NCBI GenBank assembly: GCA_009929175.1
Contig: SABC01000007.1
Coordinates: 1 to 64,000 of the forward strand
Origin: Bacteroidia bacterium
GTDB lineage: Bacteria; Bacteroidota; Bacteroidia; Bacteroidales; UBA932
Reading direction: 5' to 3'
DNA: 64,000 bases
Part shown: one piece after another, positions 34,958-45,741 of the stretch
Layout: each line of letters starts with the position of its first letter
Numbering within the stretch: the stretch's first letter is position 1
Translations under genes and position numbers: made by a program
The notes under the pieces: model-generated
Databases searched by the model: none
Told to the model about the DNA's origin: nothing
What the model saw: only the letters and a program-made list of their open reading frames with translations

Positions 34958-37195
34958 ATGAACGTTATAAAAAAGACCATCCGTTTAAGGGATGGAAGAG
35001 AAATCGAAATCGAAACAGGTAAGTTGGCCAAACAGGCCGACGGTTCGGTGGTTGTGAAAATGGGTACTACAATGTTGCTGGCAACTGTTGTTGCTGCCAA
35101 AGATGCAAAGGAGGGTGTCGATTTTATGCCACTGTCGGTTGAGTACAAAGAGAAATATGCCTCGGCAGGCAGGTATCCGGGCGGATTTCTAAAAAGGGAG
35201 GGTCGTCCCAACGACTCGGAGATTTTAGTATCCAGGTTGATAGACAGGGCTCTTCGCCCACTTTTCCCCGAAGATTACCATGCCGAAGTCTTTGTTACAG
35301 TAAACCTGATATCGGCTGATAAAAATATCATGCCGGATGCACTTGCAGGCCTTGCCGCATCGGCAGCATTGGCTGTGAGCGATATTCCGTTCAACGGACC
35401 TATCTCGGAAGTGCGGGTTGCCAGGATCGAAGGAGAGATGGTTATTAATCCTACTTTTGCCGAACTCAAGACTTCGGACATTGACATTATGGTGGCAGGT
35501 ACCTTGGACAATATAATGATGGTAGAGGGAGAATTCAAGGAAGTTAGCGAGGCCGAGATGCTGGAAGCCATCAAGTTTGCCCACGAAGAGATAAAAATCC
35601 ATTGCCAGGCACAGCTGGAGCTGATGGAAGAGACCGGCAAGACAGTGAAACGCGAATATTGCCACGAAACAAATGATGAGCAATTGAGGGAAGCTGTTCA
35701 CAATTATTGCTATGACAAATGTTACGAAATTGCCAAAACACCTAGTGCAAAACAGGAACGTACCGATGCATTCGAAGCCCTGAGGGAAGAGTTCATCGCT
35801 ACTCTGCCAGAGGAAGAGAGGGAAGAGAAGACCCCTCTGGTAATACGCTATTATCACGATGTGGAGAAGAAAGCCATGAGAAACCTCATCCTTAACGAGG
35901 GTGTGAGGCTGGATGGCAGAACTACAAAAGATATCAGGCCAATATGGTGTGAGGTAGATTACTTGCCGGCAACTCATGGTTCGGCAGTGTTTACAAGGGG
36001 TGAAACCCAGGCCCTTACAACTGTCACGCTCGGTACAAGGCTAGATATGAAGGCTGTGGACGAAGTGCTTGTAGAGGGATCTGAGGCTTTTGTGCTTCAT
36101 TATAACTTCCCCCCGTTTTCAACCGGAGATGCAAAACCTTACAGGGGAACCGGTCGTCGTGAGATTGGCCACGGTAACCTTGCATTGAGGGCCCTAAAGT
36201 ATGTCGTACCCAAAGGCGAAGATAATCCTTATGCAGTAAGGGTTGTATCGGATATCCTTGAATCCAACGGCTCCTCTTCGATGGCAACCGTGTGTGCAGG
36301 TACACTGGCCCTTATGGATGCAGGTATCAAGATCAAGAAGCCTGTATCGGGAATTGCTATGGGTCTTATTTCGGAAGGCAGGGACGGAAGGTATGCAATC
36401 CTCTCCGATATCCTCGGCGATGAGGACCACTTGGGCGACATGGACTTTAAGGTGACAGGTACCGTAGACGGTATCACAGCTACCCAAATGGACATCAAGG
36501 TAGACGGACTTTCGTTCGAAGTTTTGGAAAACGCCTTGGAACAAGCCAGGCAAGGTCGTCTCCATATCATGGGTGAGATGATGAAGACCCTTGATGCTCC
36601 GAGGGAAGACCTCAAACCTCATGCACCAAGGATAGTATCCATGATTATCCCCGGAGACTTTATCGGAGCTGTGATAGGTACCGGCGGAAAGGTTATCCAG
36701 GAGATTCAAAAGACCACAGGGACCACCATCACCATCACAGAGCAGGATGGTACGGGCATCGTGGAGATCTTTGGAGAGAACAAAGAGAACATGGATAAAG
36801 CTTTCGAGTGGATCAAAGGTATAACCACAGTTCCCGAAGAGGGTACAATATACACCGGTAAGGTGGTTTCCATCCTGGAATTCGGTGCATTTGTGCAAAT
36901 ACTTCCGGGTAAAGAGGGACTGCTCCACATTTCGGAGCTTGACTGGAAAAAGGTAGAGAAGGTAGAGGATGTGCTCAATATTGGCGACATGGTAGAGGTG
37001 AAACTCCTCGAGATGGACCAAAAGAGCGGTAAGATGAGACTCTCCAGGAAGGCCTTGATGGAAAAACCCGAAGGTTATGTAGAGCCTGTACGCAGGCCCA
37101 GGCCAGAGGGAGGCAGCAATGACCGTGGAAGGGGAGGACGCCCTGACGGCAGGAATGGAGGCAGAGGTAACGACCGAGGACCAAGAAGAAGTTAG
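34958..37195 (+). CDS. pnp: Polyribonucleotide nucleotidyltransferase (PNPase)
   Basis: 745 residues from ATG 34958. Two RNase PH-like domains ([14 protein letters not shown] near the start; [20 protein letters not shown] and [13 protein letters not shown] in the second), a KH domain ([16 protein letters not shown]) and an S1 domain ([20 protein letters not shown]), then an Arg/Gly-rich tail of about 40 residues. It degrades RNA 3'-5' with phosphate. The RG-rich tail is frequent in Bacteroidetes PNPase and may add RNA binding. Confidence 0.97.
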   Translation: MNVIKKTIRLRDGREIEIETGKLAKQADGSVVVKMGTTMLLATVVAAKDAKEGVDFMPLSVEYKEKYASAGRYPGGFLKREGRPNDSEILVSRLIDRALRPLFPEDYHAEVFVTVNLISADKNIMPDALAGLAASAALAVSDIPFNGPISEVRVARIEGEMVINPTFAELKTSDIDIMVAGTLDNIMMVEGEFKEVSEAEMLEAIKFAHEEIKIHCQAQLELMEETGKTVKREYCHETNDEQLREAVHNYCYDKCYEIAKTPSAKQERTDAFEALREEFIATLPEEEREEKTPLVIRYYHDVEKKAMRNLILNEGVRLDGRTTKDIRPIWCEVDYLPATHGSAVFTRGETQALTTVTLGTRLDMKAVDEVLVEGSEAFVLHYNFPPFSTGDAKPYRGTGRREIGHGNLALRALKYVVPKGEDNPYAVRVVSDILESNGSSSMATVCAGTLALMDAGIKIKKPVSGIAMGLISEGRDGRYAILSDILGDEDHLGDMDFKVTGTVDGITATQMDIKVDGLSFEVLENALEQARQGRLHIMGEMMKTLDAPREDLKPHAPRIVSMIIPGDFIGAVIGTGGKVIQEIQKTTGTTITITEQDGTGIVEIFGENKENMDKAFEWIKGITTVPEEGTIYTGKVVSILEFGAFVQILPGKEGLLHISELDWKKVEKVEDVLNIGDMVEVKLLEMDQKSGKMRLSRKALMEKPEGYVEPVRRPRPEGGSNDRGRGGRPDGRNGGRGNDRGPRRS

Positions 37196-37230
37196 TTTGG
37201 GAATTCTCCCTAAACTTCTGTAAAATAGAC

Positions 37231-37263
37231 AAAAAGGCATTCGCAAGGATGCCTTTTTTTTTG
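37231..37263 (+). terminator. pnp terminator
   Basis: AAAAAGGCAT (37231-37240) pairs with ATGCCTTTTT (37249-37258), followed by further T. Confidence 0.85.
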
Positions 37264-37513
37264 GTATGAAAGTAATGGTTTTTACTAAAATTCGAGTTAT
37301 TATGAAAAATTATAATTAAAAGAGAATTAAAAACTGTAAAGTGTAAGGTGAAAATTGGAAAAAGCTTGGTATTTTAAGAATCGATACAGTTCGGACCGCC
37401 CGGGAACTCTTTTTAGGCAATGATTATTAGATTTTTTTGTTTTGCGTTTTATTTGTTATAAATTCGTAGTTGAAACAGTCACAAACTTAATTTTAACTTA
37501 AACAAACTAGTCT
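37264..37513 (+). other. AT-rich leader region upstream of SusC/SusD
   Basis: No ORF of note. A hairpin AGTTC (37388-37392) / GAACT (37404-37408) with a GC-rich loop is followed by TTTTT and could be a weak attenuator. I found no confident TAnnTTTG box; TAGATTTT near 37427 is the closest. The promoter of the SusC gene must lie here, because the pnp terminator is upstream. Confidence 0.35.
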
Positions 37514-40500
37514 ATGAAGAAATCTATCTTGATTGTCTTGGTCATGCTGCTTGTCGGCTCGGCCATGGCTCAGGTGAGAGTTACAGGAACGGTAACTTCT
37601 TCCGAAGATGGCTCTCCTGTACCGTTTGCCACAATTTTGGTAAAGGGTGTAAGAGGAGTGGGAGCAGCAACTGATCTGGATGGTAAATTTACCATCGAAA
37701 ACGTAGCTCCGGATGCAGTCCTTGTATTTTCCTACATCGGATTTGTAACTCAGGAAATCCAGGTAAACAGCAGGGCACAAATCGATGTTGTGCTTATGCC
37801 CGATTTAACCCGCCTGGACGAAGTAATGGTGGTTGCCTATGGTACATCTACCAAAGGTACATTTACAGGCGCTGCAAGTGTTGTAAAGAATGACGCGATA
37901 AAGGATGTTCCAAGCGTATCGTTCGAAAACGCACTTAACGGCAGGGTTGCCGGCTTGCAGGTTACCACCCTTTCGGGGCAGGCAGGCTCCACATCCTCAA
38001 TCAGGGTGCGTGGTATCGGTTCCATCAATGCCTCCAATGAACCACTCTATGTGGTGGATGGTGTTCCCGTTGTATCGGGCAGCTCCAGCCAGTTGGGCAG
38101 TTACATCTACACATCCAGCAATGTGATGAGTACAATCAATCCAAATGACATTGAGTCCCTCACTGTGCTAAAGGATGCTGCTGCATCTGCACTTTACGGT
38201 TCCCGTGCAGCCAACGGTGTTATCATGATTACCACAAAACGTGGCCGTCAGGGTCGTCCTGTTGTGAACTTCAAGGCATCCGTAGGTCTTACCCCAACCT
38301 GGGCTACAGACAACTATGAGGCAGCAAATACCGACCAGCAGATTGAGATGTATTACGAAAACTTCTACAATGCCGGTGTATATTACGAAGGCAGGACTCC
38401 ACAGGTTTCAAGTGAAAGGGCCCTTGCTCAGTTGAACAAACGTTTCAACAAGCATGGATATACCTTTACTGCTCCCGACCATACAGTGAATTCACTTACA
38501 GTTGCAGGTGACAGGGCGGGCAAATATTTTGACTGGGAAGATGTGCTGTTCCGTACAGCAGTTTACCAGACATACGATTTGTCTATCAGCGGAGCAAATG
38601 ATGCAACCAGCTACTATACCTCCATGTCCTATACCAAGGAGCAGGGCCGGATTTCTATCAATGATTTTGACCGTATAACAGGCAGGATCAACCTCAACCA
38701 AAAGGTGGGCAAGTTTGTGGAGTTCTCCACCAACCTCAACATAGCAAAGAGCAATAAAGCCGGTTACAACGATACCCGGGCTATGGGTAACAACTACTTC
38801 ATGCAATCCAGGAACCTTTTGTGGGGGATGTACTGGCCCACCGATTACCAGACTGATGCTCCTTGGACAGCCCGTTACGGCAGCTATGCATACAACCCGG
38901 TTTACTATGACAAAGAATGGGAAAACGGAACACGTACACTCAGGTTGTCGGTAAACGAGGCAATGACCGTGAAGATTTTACCCGAACTGACATTTAAGAG
39001 CATCCTTTCGTATGACAATACCAATACATTGGACCACCTCTATTTTAGCCCGATCCACTTTTCGGGATCCAGTGCAAAAGGGGTAGTACGTGAAATGGCA
39101 ACCAACATGCAAAAGGTGGTATCTTCCACCACCCTTAACTTTAGCAAGGAGTTCAACAAGCACACTGTTGGTGCACTTGTCGGTTGGGAAGCTGAGGAGA
39201 ACAAAACCGATTTCCAAAGGGCAGAGGGGACCGACCTTCCTTCAAGTGCCCTGCATACAGTTGCTACAGCAGGAGTTCTTACCTCAAATGCATATTCATG
39301 GGGCAGTACCGTGCTCTCCTTCCTGTCACGTGCAGAGTATAACTATGACAACAAGTATTATGTGTCTGCCTCATTCCGTAGGGATGGTTCTTCGAGGTTT
39401 GGTCCAAACACCCGTTGGGGAGACTTTTGGTCTGTTGCCGGTTCATGGAGGATTGACCGTGAAAACTTCATGGCAGGCGTTGACTTTATCAGCAGTTTGA
39501 GGATGAGGGCTTCTTACGGTGTCAACGGTACAATGCCTTCGGACCTGTTCGGTTGGCGTTCACTCACAACCTATACCAGCAAGTATATGACCCTTCCCGG
39601 TGCTGCCATCAGTACAGTTGCAGATGCCAACCTTTCTTGGGAAACCAGTTACACTTCCAATATTGCTTTGGAGTTTGGATTGCTTGACCAACGCATTACA
39701 GGTACTGTTGAGTACTTTAACAGGGATTCCCGCAACCTGTTGCAGGATGTTCCTATCTCCAGGGTAACCGGATTCAGCTCTACCCTCCAGAACATTGGTG
39801 AGATCAACAATCATGGTATTGAGGTGGAACTATACGGAGAGATAGTAAAGAACAACGACCTTACATGGGGTCTGGGACTTACTGCTTCCCATATCAATTC
39901 CAAAATTACCAAGCTCTACGGCGGTCAAAACATTATCTGGTACGAACCGACAGGAGGCGATGCCCGTACCAAATTCATCTTCCAGGAGGGTGAGTCCACT
40001 TTGGCGGTTTATGGCCGTGAATGGGCAGGTGTAGACAGGGAGACAGGAAAGAATGTATGGTACATGAATAATGAGAATACTACATCCCAGCCAACTACAG
40101 TAAATGGCCGCCCGGCAACATTCCGTTACCAGGATGCCAGTGAGAAGATTATCGGCGATATTCATCCCAAACTGTTTGGCGGTATCACATCCAACCTTTC
40201 ATGGAAAGGTATTTCAGTGGACCTGGCCTTCACTTACAAACTTGGAGGTTACACTTATGATGCTGCAGGAAGGGATGTAACAGACGATGGTTATTATTGG
40301 GAGAGGATAATGTCCCTTGACCAGTACAATAACAGATGGACTCCGGAAAACAAGGATGCCAAATATCCCCAAAGGGTTGCCGTTGACTTCGAAGATGTAA
40401 ACCAAAAGAGCAGTCGTCACCTGCACAAGGCCGATTACCTGAGGCTCAAATCTTTGAATATCGGGTACAATTTGCCTAAGAGCATTGTGAACAAAATCAA

Positions 40501-40654
40501 GGTCTCCAGCGCAAGGGTATACTTCAACGGTATGAACCTGTGGACAGTTGCTGCCTACGATGTGTATGATCCCGAGGTTAACGAATATGGTTCAAGAGGA
40601 TGGGAAACACCTATCGGAAAGACTTACACTTTCGGTGTTGAATTTACTTTCTAA
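37514..40654 (+). CDS. SusC/RagA-family TonB-dependent outer-membrane transporter
   Basis: 1046 residues: signal peptide (cleavage near AMAQV), a carboxypeptidase-like regulatory domain (residues 21-100, TDLDGKFTIENVAPDAVLVF), a plug domain (LDEVMVVAYGT, then RVRGIGSINASNEPLYVVDG and AASALYGSRAANGVIMIT) and a C-terminal barrel ending in a Phe (YTFGVEFTF). It imports large nutrients with TonB energy and its SusD partner. No glycosidase, sulfatase or ECF sigma/anti-sigma pair is adjacent. The substrate could therefore be peptides, as for RagAB, rather than glycan (inference). Confidence 0.95.
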   Translation: MKKSILIVLVMLLVGSAMAQVRVTGTVTSSEDGSPVPFATILVKGVRGVGAATDLDGKFTIENVAPDAVLVFSYIGFVTQEIQVNSRAQIDVVLMPDLTRLDEVMVVAYGTSTKGTFTGAASVVKNDAIKDVPSVSFENALNGRVAGLQVTTLSGQAGSTSSIRVRGIGSINASNEPLYVVDGVPVVSGSSSQLGSYIYTSSNVMSTINPNDIESLTVLKDAAASALYGSRAANGVIMITTKRGRQGRPVVNFKASVGLTPTWATDNYEAANTDQQIEMYYENFYNAGVYYEGRTPQVSSERALAQLNKRFNKHGYTFTAPDHTVNSLTVAGDRAGKYFDWEDVLFRTAVYQTYDLSISGANDATSYYTSMSYTKEQGRISINDFDRITGRINLNQKVGKFVEFSTNLNIAKSNKAGYNDTRAMGNNYFMQSRNLLWGMYWPTDYQTDAPWTARYGSYAYNPVYYDKEWENGTRTLRLSVNEAMTVKILPELTFKSILSYDNTNTLDHLYFSPIHFSGSSAKGVVREMATNMQKVVSSTTLNFSKEFNKHTVGALVGWEAEENKTDFQRAEGTDLPSSALHTVATAGVLTSNAYSWGSTVLSFLSRAEYNYDNKYYVSASFRRDGSSRFGPNTRWGDFWSVAGSWRIDRENFMAGVDFISSLRMRASYGVNGTMPSDLFGWRSLTTYTSKYMTLPGAAISTVADANLSWETSYTSNIALEFGLLDQRITGTVEYFNRDSRNLLQDVPISRVTGFSSTLQNIGEINNHGIEVELYGEIVKNNDLTWGLGLTASHINSKITKLYGGQNIIWYEPTGGDARTKFIFQEGESTLAVYGREWAGVDRETGKNVWYMNNENTTSQPTTVNGRPATFRYQDASEKIIGDIHPKLFGGITSNLSWKGISVDLAFTYKLGGYTYDAAGRDVTDDGYYWERIMSLDQYNNRWTPENKDAKYPQRVAVDFEDVNQKSSRHLHKADYLRLKSLNIGYNLPKSIVNKIKVSSARVYFNGMNLWTVAAYDVYDPEVNEYGSRGWETPIGKTYTFGVEFTF

Positions 40655-40672
40655 TTTAAACTAGATGCTACA

Positions 40673-42142
40673 ATGAAAAAGATAACATTATTATTGACAG
40701 TTCTGGGCATTGTGCTGCTTTCATCATGCGAAGGTTTTTTAGATGTCAAGCCAAGCAACTCTGCCGACTCCGGGACCTCCATTCTCAACGCCAATGATGC
40801 CAAAGTTGCATTGAACGGATTGATGAGAAACATGGCCTCGTCCAGCTACTACGGGCGTAACTTCATAATCTACGGTGATGCCAAGGGTGGCGATTTTGCC
40901 CTGAGGTCTCAAGGCCGTGGACTGGATGCTCTGTATGTGTTCAACCACTCTGCCTCTTCCAACAGTTACAGCGGTTTTTGGGCTCAAATGTATTATTGCC
41001 TGCTCCAGGTAAACAACCTGCTCTTCAATATTGAAAAAATTGAGGAAGCCGGGAACGGGACTACAGCCCTTAGCGACTATAAGGGACAGGCTCTTACAGC
41101 ACGTGCACTTATATATTTTGACCTGGTACGTTTGTATGGCAAACCTTACAACATGGACAAGAGTTCGTACGGTGTTCCGTTGGTGCTTACCCCCATTGAT
41201 GCAAAGGACCAGCCTACAAGAGCTTCAGTAGAGCAGGTTTACACCCAGATCCTGGCAGACCTGGCTGCTGCTGCACCCCTGTTGTCCAAAAACATCACAA
41301 AGGGTTTCATCAACTACTACGCAAATAAGTCAATCCATGCCAGGGTAGCTCTTACAATGGATGATTATACAGCTGCACTGGCTGCTGCCGAGGAGGTTAT
41401 AACTTCGGGTAAATACACTTTATATACCAATGCAAACTGGCTGAATTCATGGGCAAACGAGTTTAGCTCGGAGTCTATTTTCGAACTGGCTATGTACGAA
41501 AACGAATCCAACCTTGGTACTGCTTCCCTGGGATATTACCTGCTCAGGCTGGGTAAAGTTACAGGAGCATCGGGTTGGTTCATGGCAAGTGATTACTATC
41601 TTGCCCGCCTTGGACAGGATGCCAATGATGTACGCTGGAGTGTGATGGATTACGATGAAAGCTCCACTACACGGTTTGGCTCATGCCTCAAGTATGTGGG
41701 TGGTCCCGCAATGAAGGGAGACAAAGGAAACATTGCCGCTGCTACAAACGTTAAGGTAATCCGTCTTTCGGAGATTTACCTGATAGCTGCTGAGGCTGCA
41801 TTCAAACTGCCTGCACCTGACAAGACGAAAGCTGCCAACTACCTCAACCAGATCCGTAAAAGGGCTCCCGGTCTCGCTGCTGCAACAGCTGCCGATGTGA
41901 CTATGCAGATGATCGAAGATGAGAGGAGCAAGGAGTTGTTTGCCGAGGGCCACAGATACTTTGACATGTTGCGTTGGAACAAATCAATTGAGTTCAACGA
42001 CGACTTCATATTCCCTGCAGTCCTTATCACCCACCGTGAAAAGACAATTGACAGGACTTTCTATAAAGCCATTCTGCCTATTCCTCAGGAAGAACTGGAT
42101 GCCAATCCTCAGATTGCCGCCCAGCAGAACCCTGGCTATTAA
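40673..42142 (+). CDS. SusD/RagB-family nutrient-binding lipoprotein
   Basis: 489 residues with lipobox LSSC (Cys19). The SusD TPR scaffold is seen in YKGQALTARALIYFDLVRLYG (about 140-160) and the C-terminal RLSEIYLIAAEAAFK, with the closing block DERSKELFAEGHRYFDMLRW. It sits on the cell surface as the lid of the SusC barrel encoded 18 bases upstream. The ligand is unknown. Confidence 0.94.
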   Translation: MKKITLLLTVLGIVLLSSCEGFLDVKPSNSADSGTSILNANDAKVALNGLMRNMASSSYYGRNFIIYGDAKGGDFALRSQGRGLDALYVFNHSASSNSYSGFWAQMYYCLLQVNNLLFNIEKIEEAGNGTTALSDYKGQALTARALIYFDLVRLYGKPYNMDKSSYGVPLVLTPIDAKDQPTRASVEQVYTQILADLAAAAPLLSKNITKGFINYYANKSIHARVALTMDDYTAALAAAEEVITSGKYTLYTNANWLNSWANEFSSESIFELAMYENESNLGTASLGYYLLRLGKVTGASGWFMASDYYLARLGQDANDVRWSVMDYDESSTTRFGSCLKYVGGPAMKGDKGNIAAATNVKVIRLSEIYLIAAEAAFKLPAPDKTKAANYLNQIRKRAPGLAAATAADVTMQMIEDERSKELFAEGHRYFDMLRWNKSIEFNDDFIFPAVLITHREKTIDRTFYKAILPIPQEELDANPQIAAQQNPGY

Positions 42143-42162
42143 AAATGATGGCTTGAATTTTC

Positions 42163-42194
42163 AAGGGTTGCCGCTGACGGCAACCCTTTTTTTA
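42163..42194 (+). terminator. SusC/SusD operon terminator
   Basis: AAGGGTTGCCG (42163-42173) pairs with CGGCAACCCTT (42178-42188), followed by T. Confidence 0.88.
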
Positions 42195-42204
42195 TGCCAT
42201 TTAA

Positions 42205-42235
42205 TTGCCACCTCTCCCCGATTTATTTATATTTG
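42205..42235 (+). promoter_or_regulatory. Histidine-degradation operon promoter
   Basis: TTG at 42205-42207, a 20-base spacer and TATATTTG at 42228-42235, 39 bases before the hutH ATG. No inverted-repeat operator is obvious nearby. Confidence 0.7.
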
Positions 42236-42274
42236 TGGTTAAATTCAATTAATAATTAAAATATTGTAGCCATA

Positions 42275-43768
42275 ATGGAGTATTTTCATATAAGTTCAAA
42301 GGAAAACCGGCTGGAGGAGCTGGAGGTTGTACTAAAGGAGGAGTGCAGGGTGGTGATCAGCGAAGGGTCCATGGAGAGGATAATCAAGGGGAGGGAGTAC
42401 CTGGACAATAAGATAGATCAAGCACAAAGACCTATTTACGGGATAACCACAGGTTTTGGTTCTTTATGTAATGTCTCTATTGAGCCTGCAGACCTTTCAA
42501 AGCTCCAGACCAATTTGGTAATGTCCCATGCTTGCGGGATAGGTGAGAAGGTGCCGCCTGTTATTGTAAAACTTATGATGGTACTCAAAATAAAATCTTT
42601 GGCATATGGCTATTCCGGAGTGAGGAGAGAGACTGTTGAGAGACTGGCAGGGATGTTCAACAATGGAGTTATACCTGTGGTCTATACACAGGGTTCCCTG
42701 GGTGCATCAGGAGACCTGGCCCCTTTGGCCAACATGTCTCTTCCGCTGCTGGGGCTGGGAGAGGTTTATTATAAAGGAGAGATAAGGGCTGCCGGAGAGG
42801 TTAACAGGATCTTTGGATGGGAACCATTGACCCTGGCATCCAAGGAGGGTCTTGCCCTGCTTAACGGAACGCAGTTCATGCTGGCATATAGCGTATGGAA
42901 TATTCTTAAAGCCAAAAAGTTATCGGCTTATGCAGATGCCATAGCAGCCCTTTCAATAGATGCATACGACGGGAGGCCGGAGCCTTTCACTGCAGGTGTC
43001 CATAATGTGCGCCCGCATCAGGGCCAGATCGATACTGCTAAAAACATCAGGGAGTTGCTTGAGGGGAGTGAGATAATTTCCAGGGAAAAGGCCCATGTGC
43101 AGGACCCATACTCATTCCGCTGCGTTCCCCAGGTACACGGAGCCTCTAAGGATGCCATCGAATATGCTGCAAAAGTTTTTGAAACAGAGATCAACAGTGC
43201 CACAGACAACCCCACAATCTTACCCGATGAAGACCAGATTATTTCGGCAGGGAATTTCCATGGTCAGCCTTTGGCCCTTGCCCTGGACTTTTTGTCAATT
43301 GCCCTTGCAGAGCTTGGGAGCATTTCGGAACGCAGGACATACCAGCTGATTTCGGGCAAAAGGGGTTTGCCCTCTTTCCTTGTTGCACATCCCGGCCTCA
43401 ATTCGGGATTCATGATACCTCAGTATGCCCAGGCATCTGTTGTGAGCCAGAACAAACAACTGGCCACACCTGCATGTGTCGATACGATAGACTCATCACA
43501 GGGTCAGGAAGATCATGTGAGCATGGGGGCAAACTCTGCAACCAAGTGCCTGAGGGTGGTGGAGAACCTCGAAAAAATATTGGCCATTGAACTTATGAAT
43601 GGTGCCCAGGCACTGGAGTTCAGGAGGCCGCTAAAAACCTCTGCAAGGCTTGAATCCATGGTGGAGCAGTACAGGAAAAGGGTCCCCTTCATTGAAGAGG
43701 ACGATGTTATGTACATACATATGAACCAATCCATAGATTTTTTAAGGGATACCGATCCAAATTTTTAG
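42275..43768 (+). CDS. hutH: Histidine ammonia-lyase
   Basis: 497 residues. The MIO cofactor triad Ala-Ser-Gly is in GSLGASGDLAPLAN (residues 144-146). Other family blocks are YGITTGFGSLCNV, LLNGTQFMLAY, QDPYSFRCVPQVHGASKDAI, NSATDNPTI, GNFHGQPLALALDF and SSQGQEDHVSMGAN. It deaminates L-histidine to urocanate, the first step of histidine degradation. Start of the hutH-hutI-MBL-ftcD operon, with one base to hutI. Confidence 0.95.
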   Translation: MEYFHISSKENRLEELEVVLKEECRVVISEGSMERIIKGREYLDNKIDQAQRPIYGITTGFGSLCNVSIEPADLSKLQTNLVMSHACGIGEKVPPVIVKLMMVLKIKSLAYGYSGVRRETVERLAGMFNNGVIPVVYTQGSLGASGDLAPLANMSLPLLGLGEVYYKGEIRAAGEVNRIFGWEPLTLASKEGLALLNGTQFMLAYSVWNILKAKKLSAYADAIAALSIDAYDGRPEPFTAGVHNVRPHQGQIDTAKNIRELLEGSEIISREKAHVQDPYSFRCVPQVHGASKDAIEYAAKVFETEINSATDNPTILPDEDQIISAGNFHGQPLALALDFLSIALAELGSISERRTYQLISGKRGLPSFLVAHPGLNSGFMIPQYAQASVVSQNKQLATPACVDTIDSSQGQEDHVSMGANSATKCLRVVENLEKILAIELMNGAQALEFRRPLKTSARLESMVEQYRKRVPFIEEDDVMYIHMNQSIDFLRDTDPNF

Positions 43769-43769
43769 G

Positions 43770-45047
43770 ATGATGGAAAGTATTGTTATCAAAAACATAA
43801 AAGAGATTATCCAGACAGAACATGAACCTGTTCAGCTCCCCCGTGCAGGAAAGGCTCTTTCGCAGCTGAGCAATGTAAAGGATGGGTATATTGCTATTGA
43901 AAATGGAACGATAGCTTCTTTTGGGGAGACCTCCTTTTATGAAAATGACACTGTTGTTTCCGGAATGTTGGACAAGGGGGCTCAGGTTATTGATGCCTCA
44001 GGGAAGATGGTGATGCCGGCATTCTGTGACTCACATACCCACCTGGTCTATGCCGGAAGTCGTGAGATGGAGTACTCCGACAAGCTCCGGGGCTTAAGTT
44101 ACCAGGAGATTGCTGCCAGAGGTGGCGGGATTTTAAACTCTGCAAATCTTTTGCATATCACTCCCGAGGAGGAACTATACAGGCAAAGCGTGAGGAGAGC
44201 ATGGGAGATCATGGGGTTTGGAACCGGGGCCGTGGAGATCAAAAGTGGTTACGGGCTCACCCCCTCGGACGAAATCAAGATGCTCCGGGTTGCCAAAAGG
44301 ATAGGGGAGGAGACACCGCTGACGGTCAAAACAACCTTCCTGGGGGCACACGCTGTGCCCGAAAGGTACAAAGGACGCAGGGAGGAGTATGTGAATGAGA
44401 TAATAAACGAGATGATTCCGGTTATTGCAACCGAAGAGCTTGCCGACTACATAGATGTCTTTACCGAAGAGGGGTTCTTTTCGGTGGAGGATACCGACAG
44501 GATTTTCAATGCCGGAATTAAATATGGATTGAGACCAAAGATTCATGCCAATCAGATGAGTTTTTCGGGGGGTGTACAGGTAGCCGCCAAATATGGCGCA
44601 ATATCTGCCGACCATCTTGAGTTCACCTCACAGGCAGAGTTTGAGGCGTTGAAGCAAAGCGGTACAATTGCTACCCTGTTACCGGGCTCTACTTTTTTCC
44701 TTGAGATGGAATATGCCCCTGCAAGGGAGATGATTAACTACGGGTTGCCTTTGGCAATTGCTACCAATTACAACCCTGGCTCTTCTCCTTCGGGCGATAT
44801 GAAATTCATGATGGCACTTGCCTGCCTCAAGATGAAGCTCACACCCGAGGAGGCGATAAATGCTGCTACCATCAATGGTGCATTTGCAATGGACATTGGG
44901 GAGTCCCACGGGAGCATTGCCATTGGCAAACAGGCAAATCTTATCATTACCAAAGAGATGCCGTCATACGAATTTATACCTTATGCCTTTACGACTCCGT
45001 TGGTGGAGACTCTTGTTTTGAACGGAAAGGTTATTGGGATGTTGTAA
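43770..45047 (+). CDS. hutI: Imidazolonepropionase
   Basis: 425 residues, amidohydrolase fold. Metal and substrate residues: PAFCDSHTHLVYAGSRE (HxH), VEIKSGYGLT, KTTFLGAHAVPERYKG, KIHANQMSFSGG (metal His) and AIATNYNPGSSPSG (metal Asp region). It opens imidazolone propionate to N-formimidoyl-glutamate, step three of the pathway. The second enzyme, urocanate hydratase, is not encoded in the window. ATG 43770 and ATG 43773 are both possible starts. Confidence 0.95.
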   Translation: MMESIVIKNIKEIIQTEHEPVQLPRAGKALSQLSNVKDGYIAIENGTIASFGETSFYENDTVVSGMLDKGAQVIDASGKMVMPAFCDSHTHLVYAGSREMEYSDKLRGLSYQEIAARGGGILNSANLLHITPEEELYRQSVRRAWEIMGFGTGAVEIKSGYGLTPSDEIKMLRVAKRIGEETPLTVKTTFLGAHAVPERYKGRREEYVNEIINEMIPVIATEELADYIDVFTEEGFFSVEDTDRIFNAGIKYGLRPKIHANQMSFSGGVQVAAKYGAISADHLEFTSQAEFEALKQSGTIATLLPGSTFFLEMEYAPAREMINYGLPLAIATNYNPGSSPSGDMKFMMALACLKMKLTPEEAINAATINGAFAMDIGESHGSIAIGKQANLIITKEMPSYEFIPYAFTTPLVETLVLNGKVIGML

Positions 45048-45085
45048 CTTTTTAGACGGATTGATTAATTTAAAATTTGATTGCC

Positions 45086-45730
45086 ATGAACAGATTCAAA
45101 ACACCGATGGGAGAAATTGAGATAACCATTCTTGGACATGCCTCTCTTGTAATAAAATGGGCAGGGAAGAATATATTTGTTGACCCATACAGCGAGGTTG
45201 CCGATTATTCATTGCAACCCAAGGCCGATCTGGTTTTGTTGACACATCATCACTACGACCACCTGGATAACGAAGCCCTAAGGCACATAATCGCAACAGA
45301 TACTGTATTTGTGACCAATCAAGGGTGCAAAGAGCATTTGCCGCATGCAAATGTTTTGATACAGGGAGATAAGTTCAACTACCATGATGTGGGGATAGAG
45401 GCGGTATATGCCTATAATATTGTCAATAAAAATGACGATGGCAAACCATTCCACCCCAGGGGTGAGGGTAACGGATATATTTTGGATTTTGGGGGTTACA
45501 GGGTATATATCGCCGGTGATACCGAGGATATTCCGGAGATGAGACACCTGGGAGAAATTGATTTGGCATTCATGCCCAAAAACCTGCCATATACAATGAG
45601 TGACCCGATGTTTGTCAAGGCGGTTGAGATGGTTATGCCCAAACGACTCTTTGCCTACCACTATTTTGAATTAGATGTCCCAAAATTGAAAGCCATGTTA
45701 CCCCGGGGAGTAGAGCTGATGAATAAATAA
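45086..45730 (+). CDS. Metallo-beta-lactamase-fold hydrolase (UlaG/UPF0173-like)
   Basis: 214 residues from ATG 45086. The zinc motif LTHHHYDHLD (HxHxDH), a preceding GHASLVIKWAGKNIFVDPY and the later VYIAGDTEDIPEM are typical of the UlaG-like branch of the MBL superfamily. The substrate is unknown. Its place between hutI and ftcD (38 and 11 bases away) suggests co-expression with histidine catabolism, but I know of no defined hut role for this family. Confidence 0.87.
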   Translation: MNRFKTPMGEIEITILGHASLVIKWAGKNIFVDPYSEVADYSLQPKADLVLLTHHHYDHLDNEALRHIIATDTVFVTNQGCKEHLPHANVLIQGDKFNYHDVGIEAVYAYNIVNKNDDGKPFHPRGEGNGYILDFGGYRVYIAGDTEDIPEMRHLGEIDLAFMPKNLPYTMSDPMFVKAVEMVMPKRLFAYHYFELDVPKLKAMLPRGVELMNK

Positions 45731-45741
45731 ACAAATATATA

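Noticed and set aside
36194-37246. 350-codon minus-strand frame opposite pnp
   Set aside because: Shadow of pnp; Cys/His/Ser-rich composition is typical of antisense frames here.
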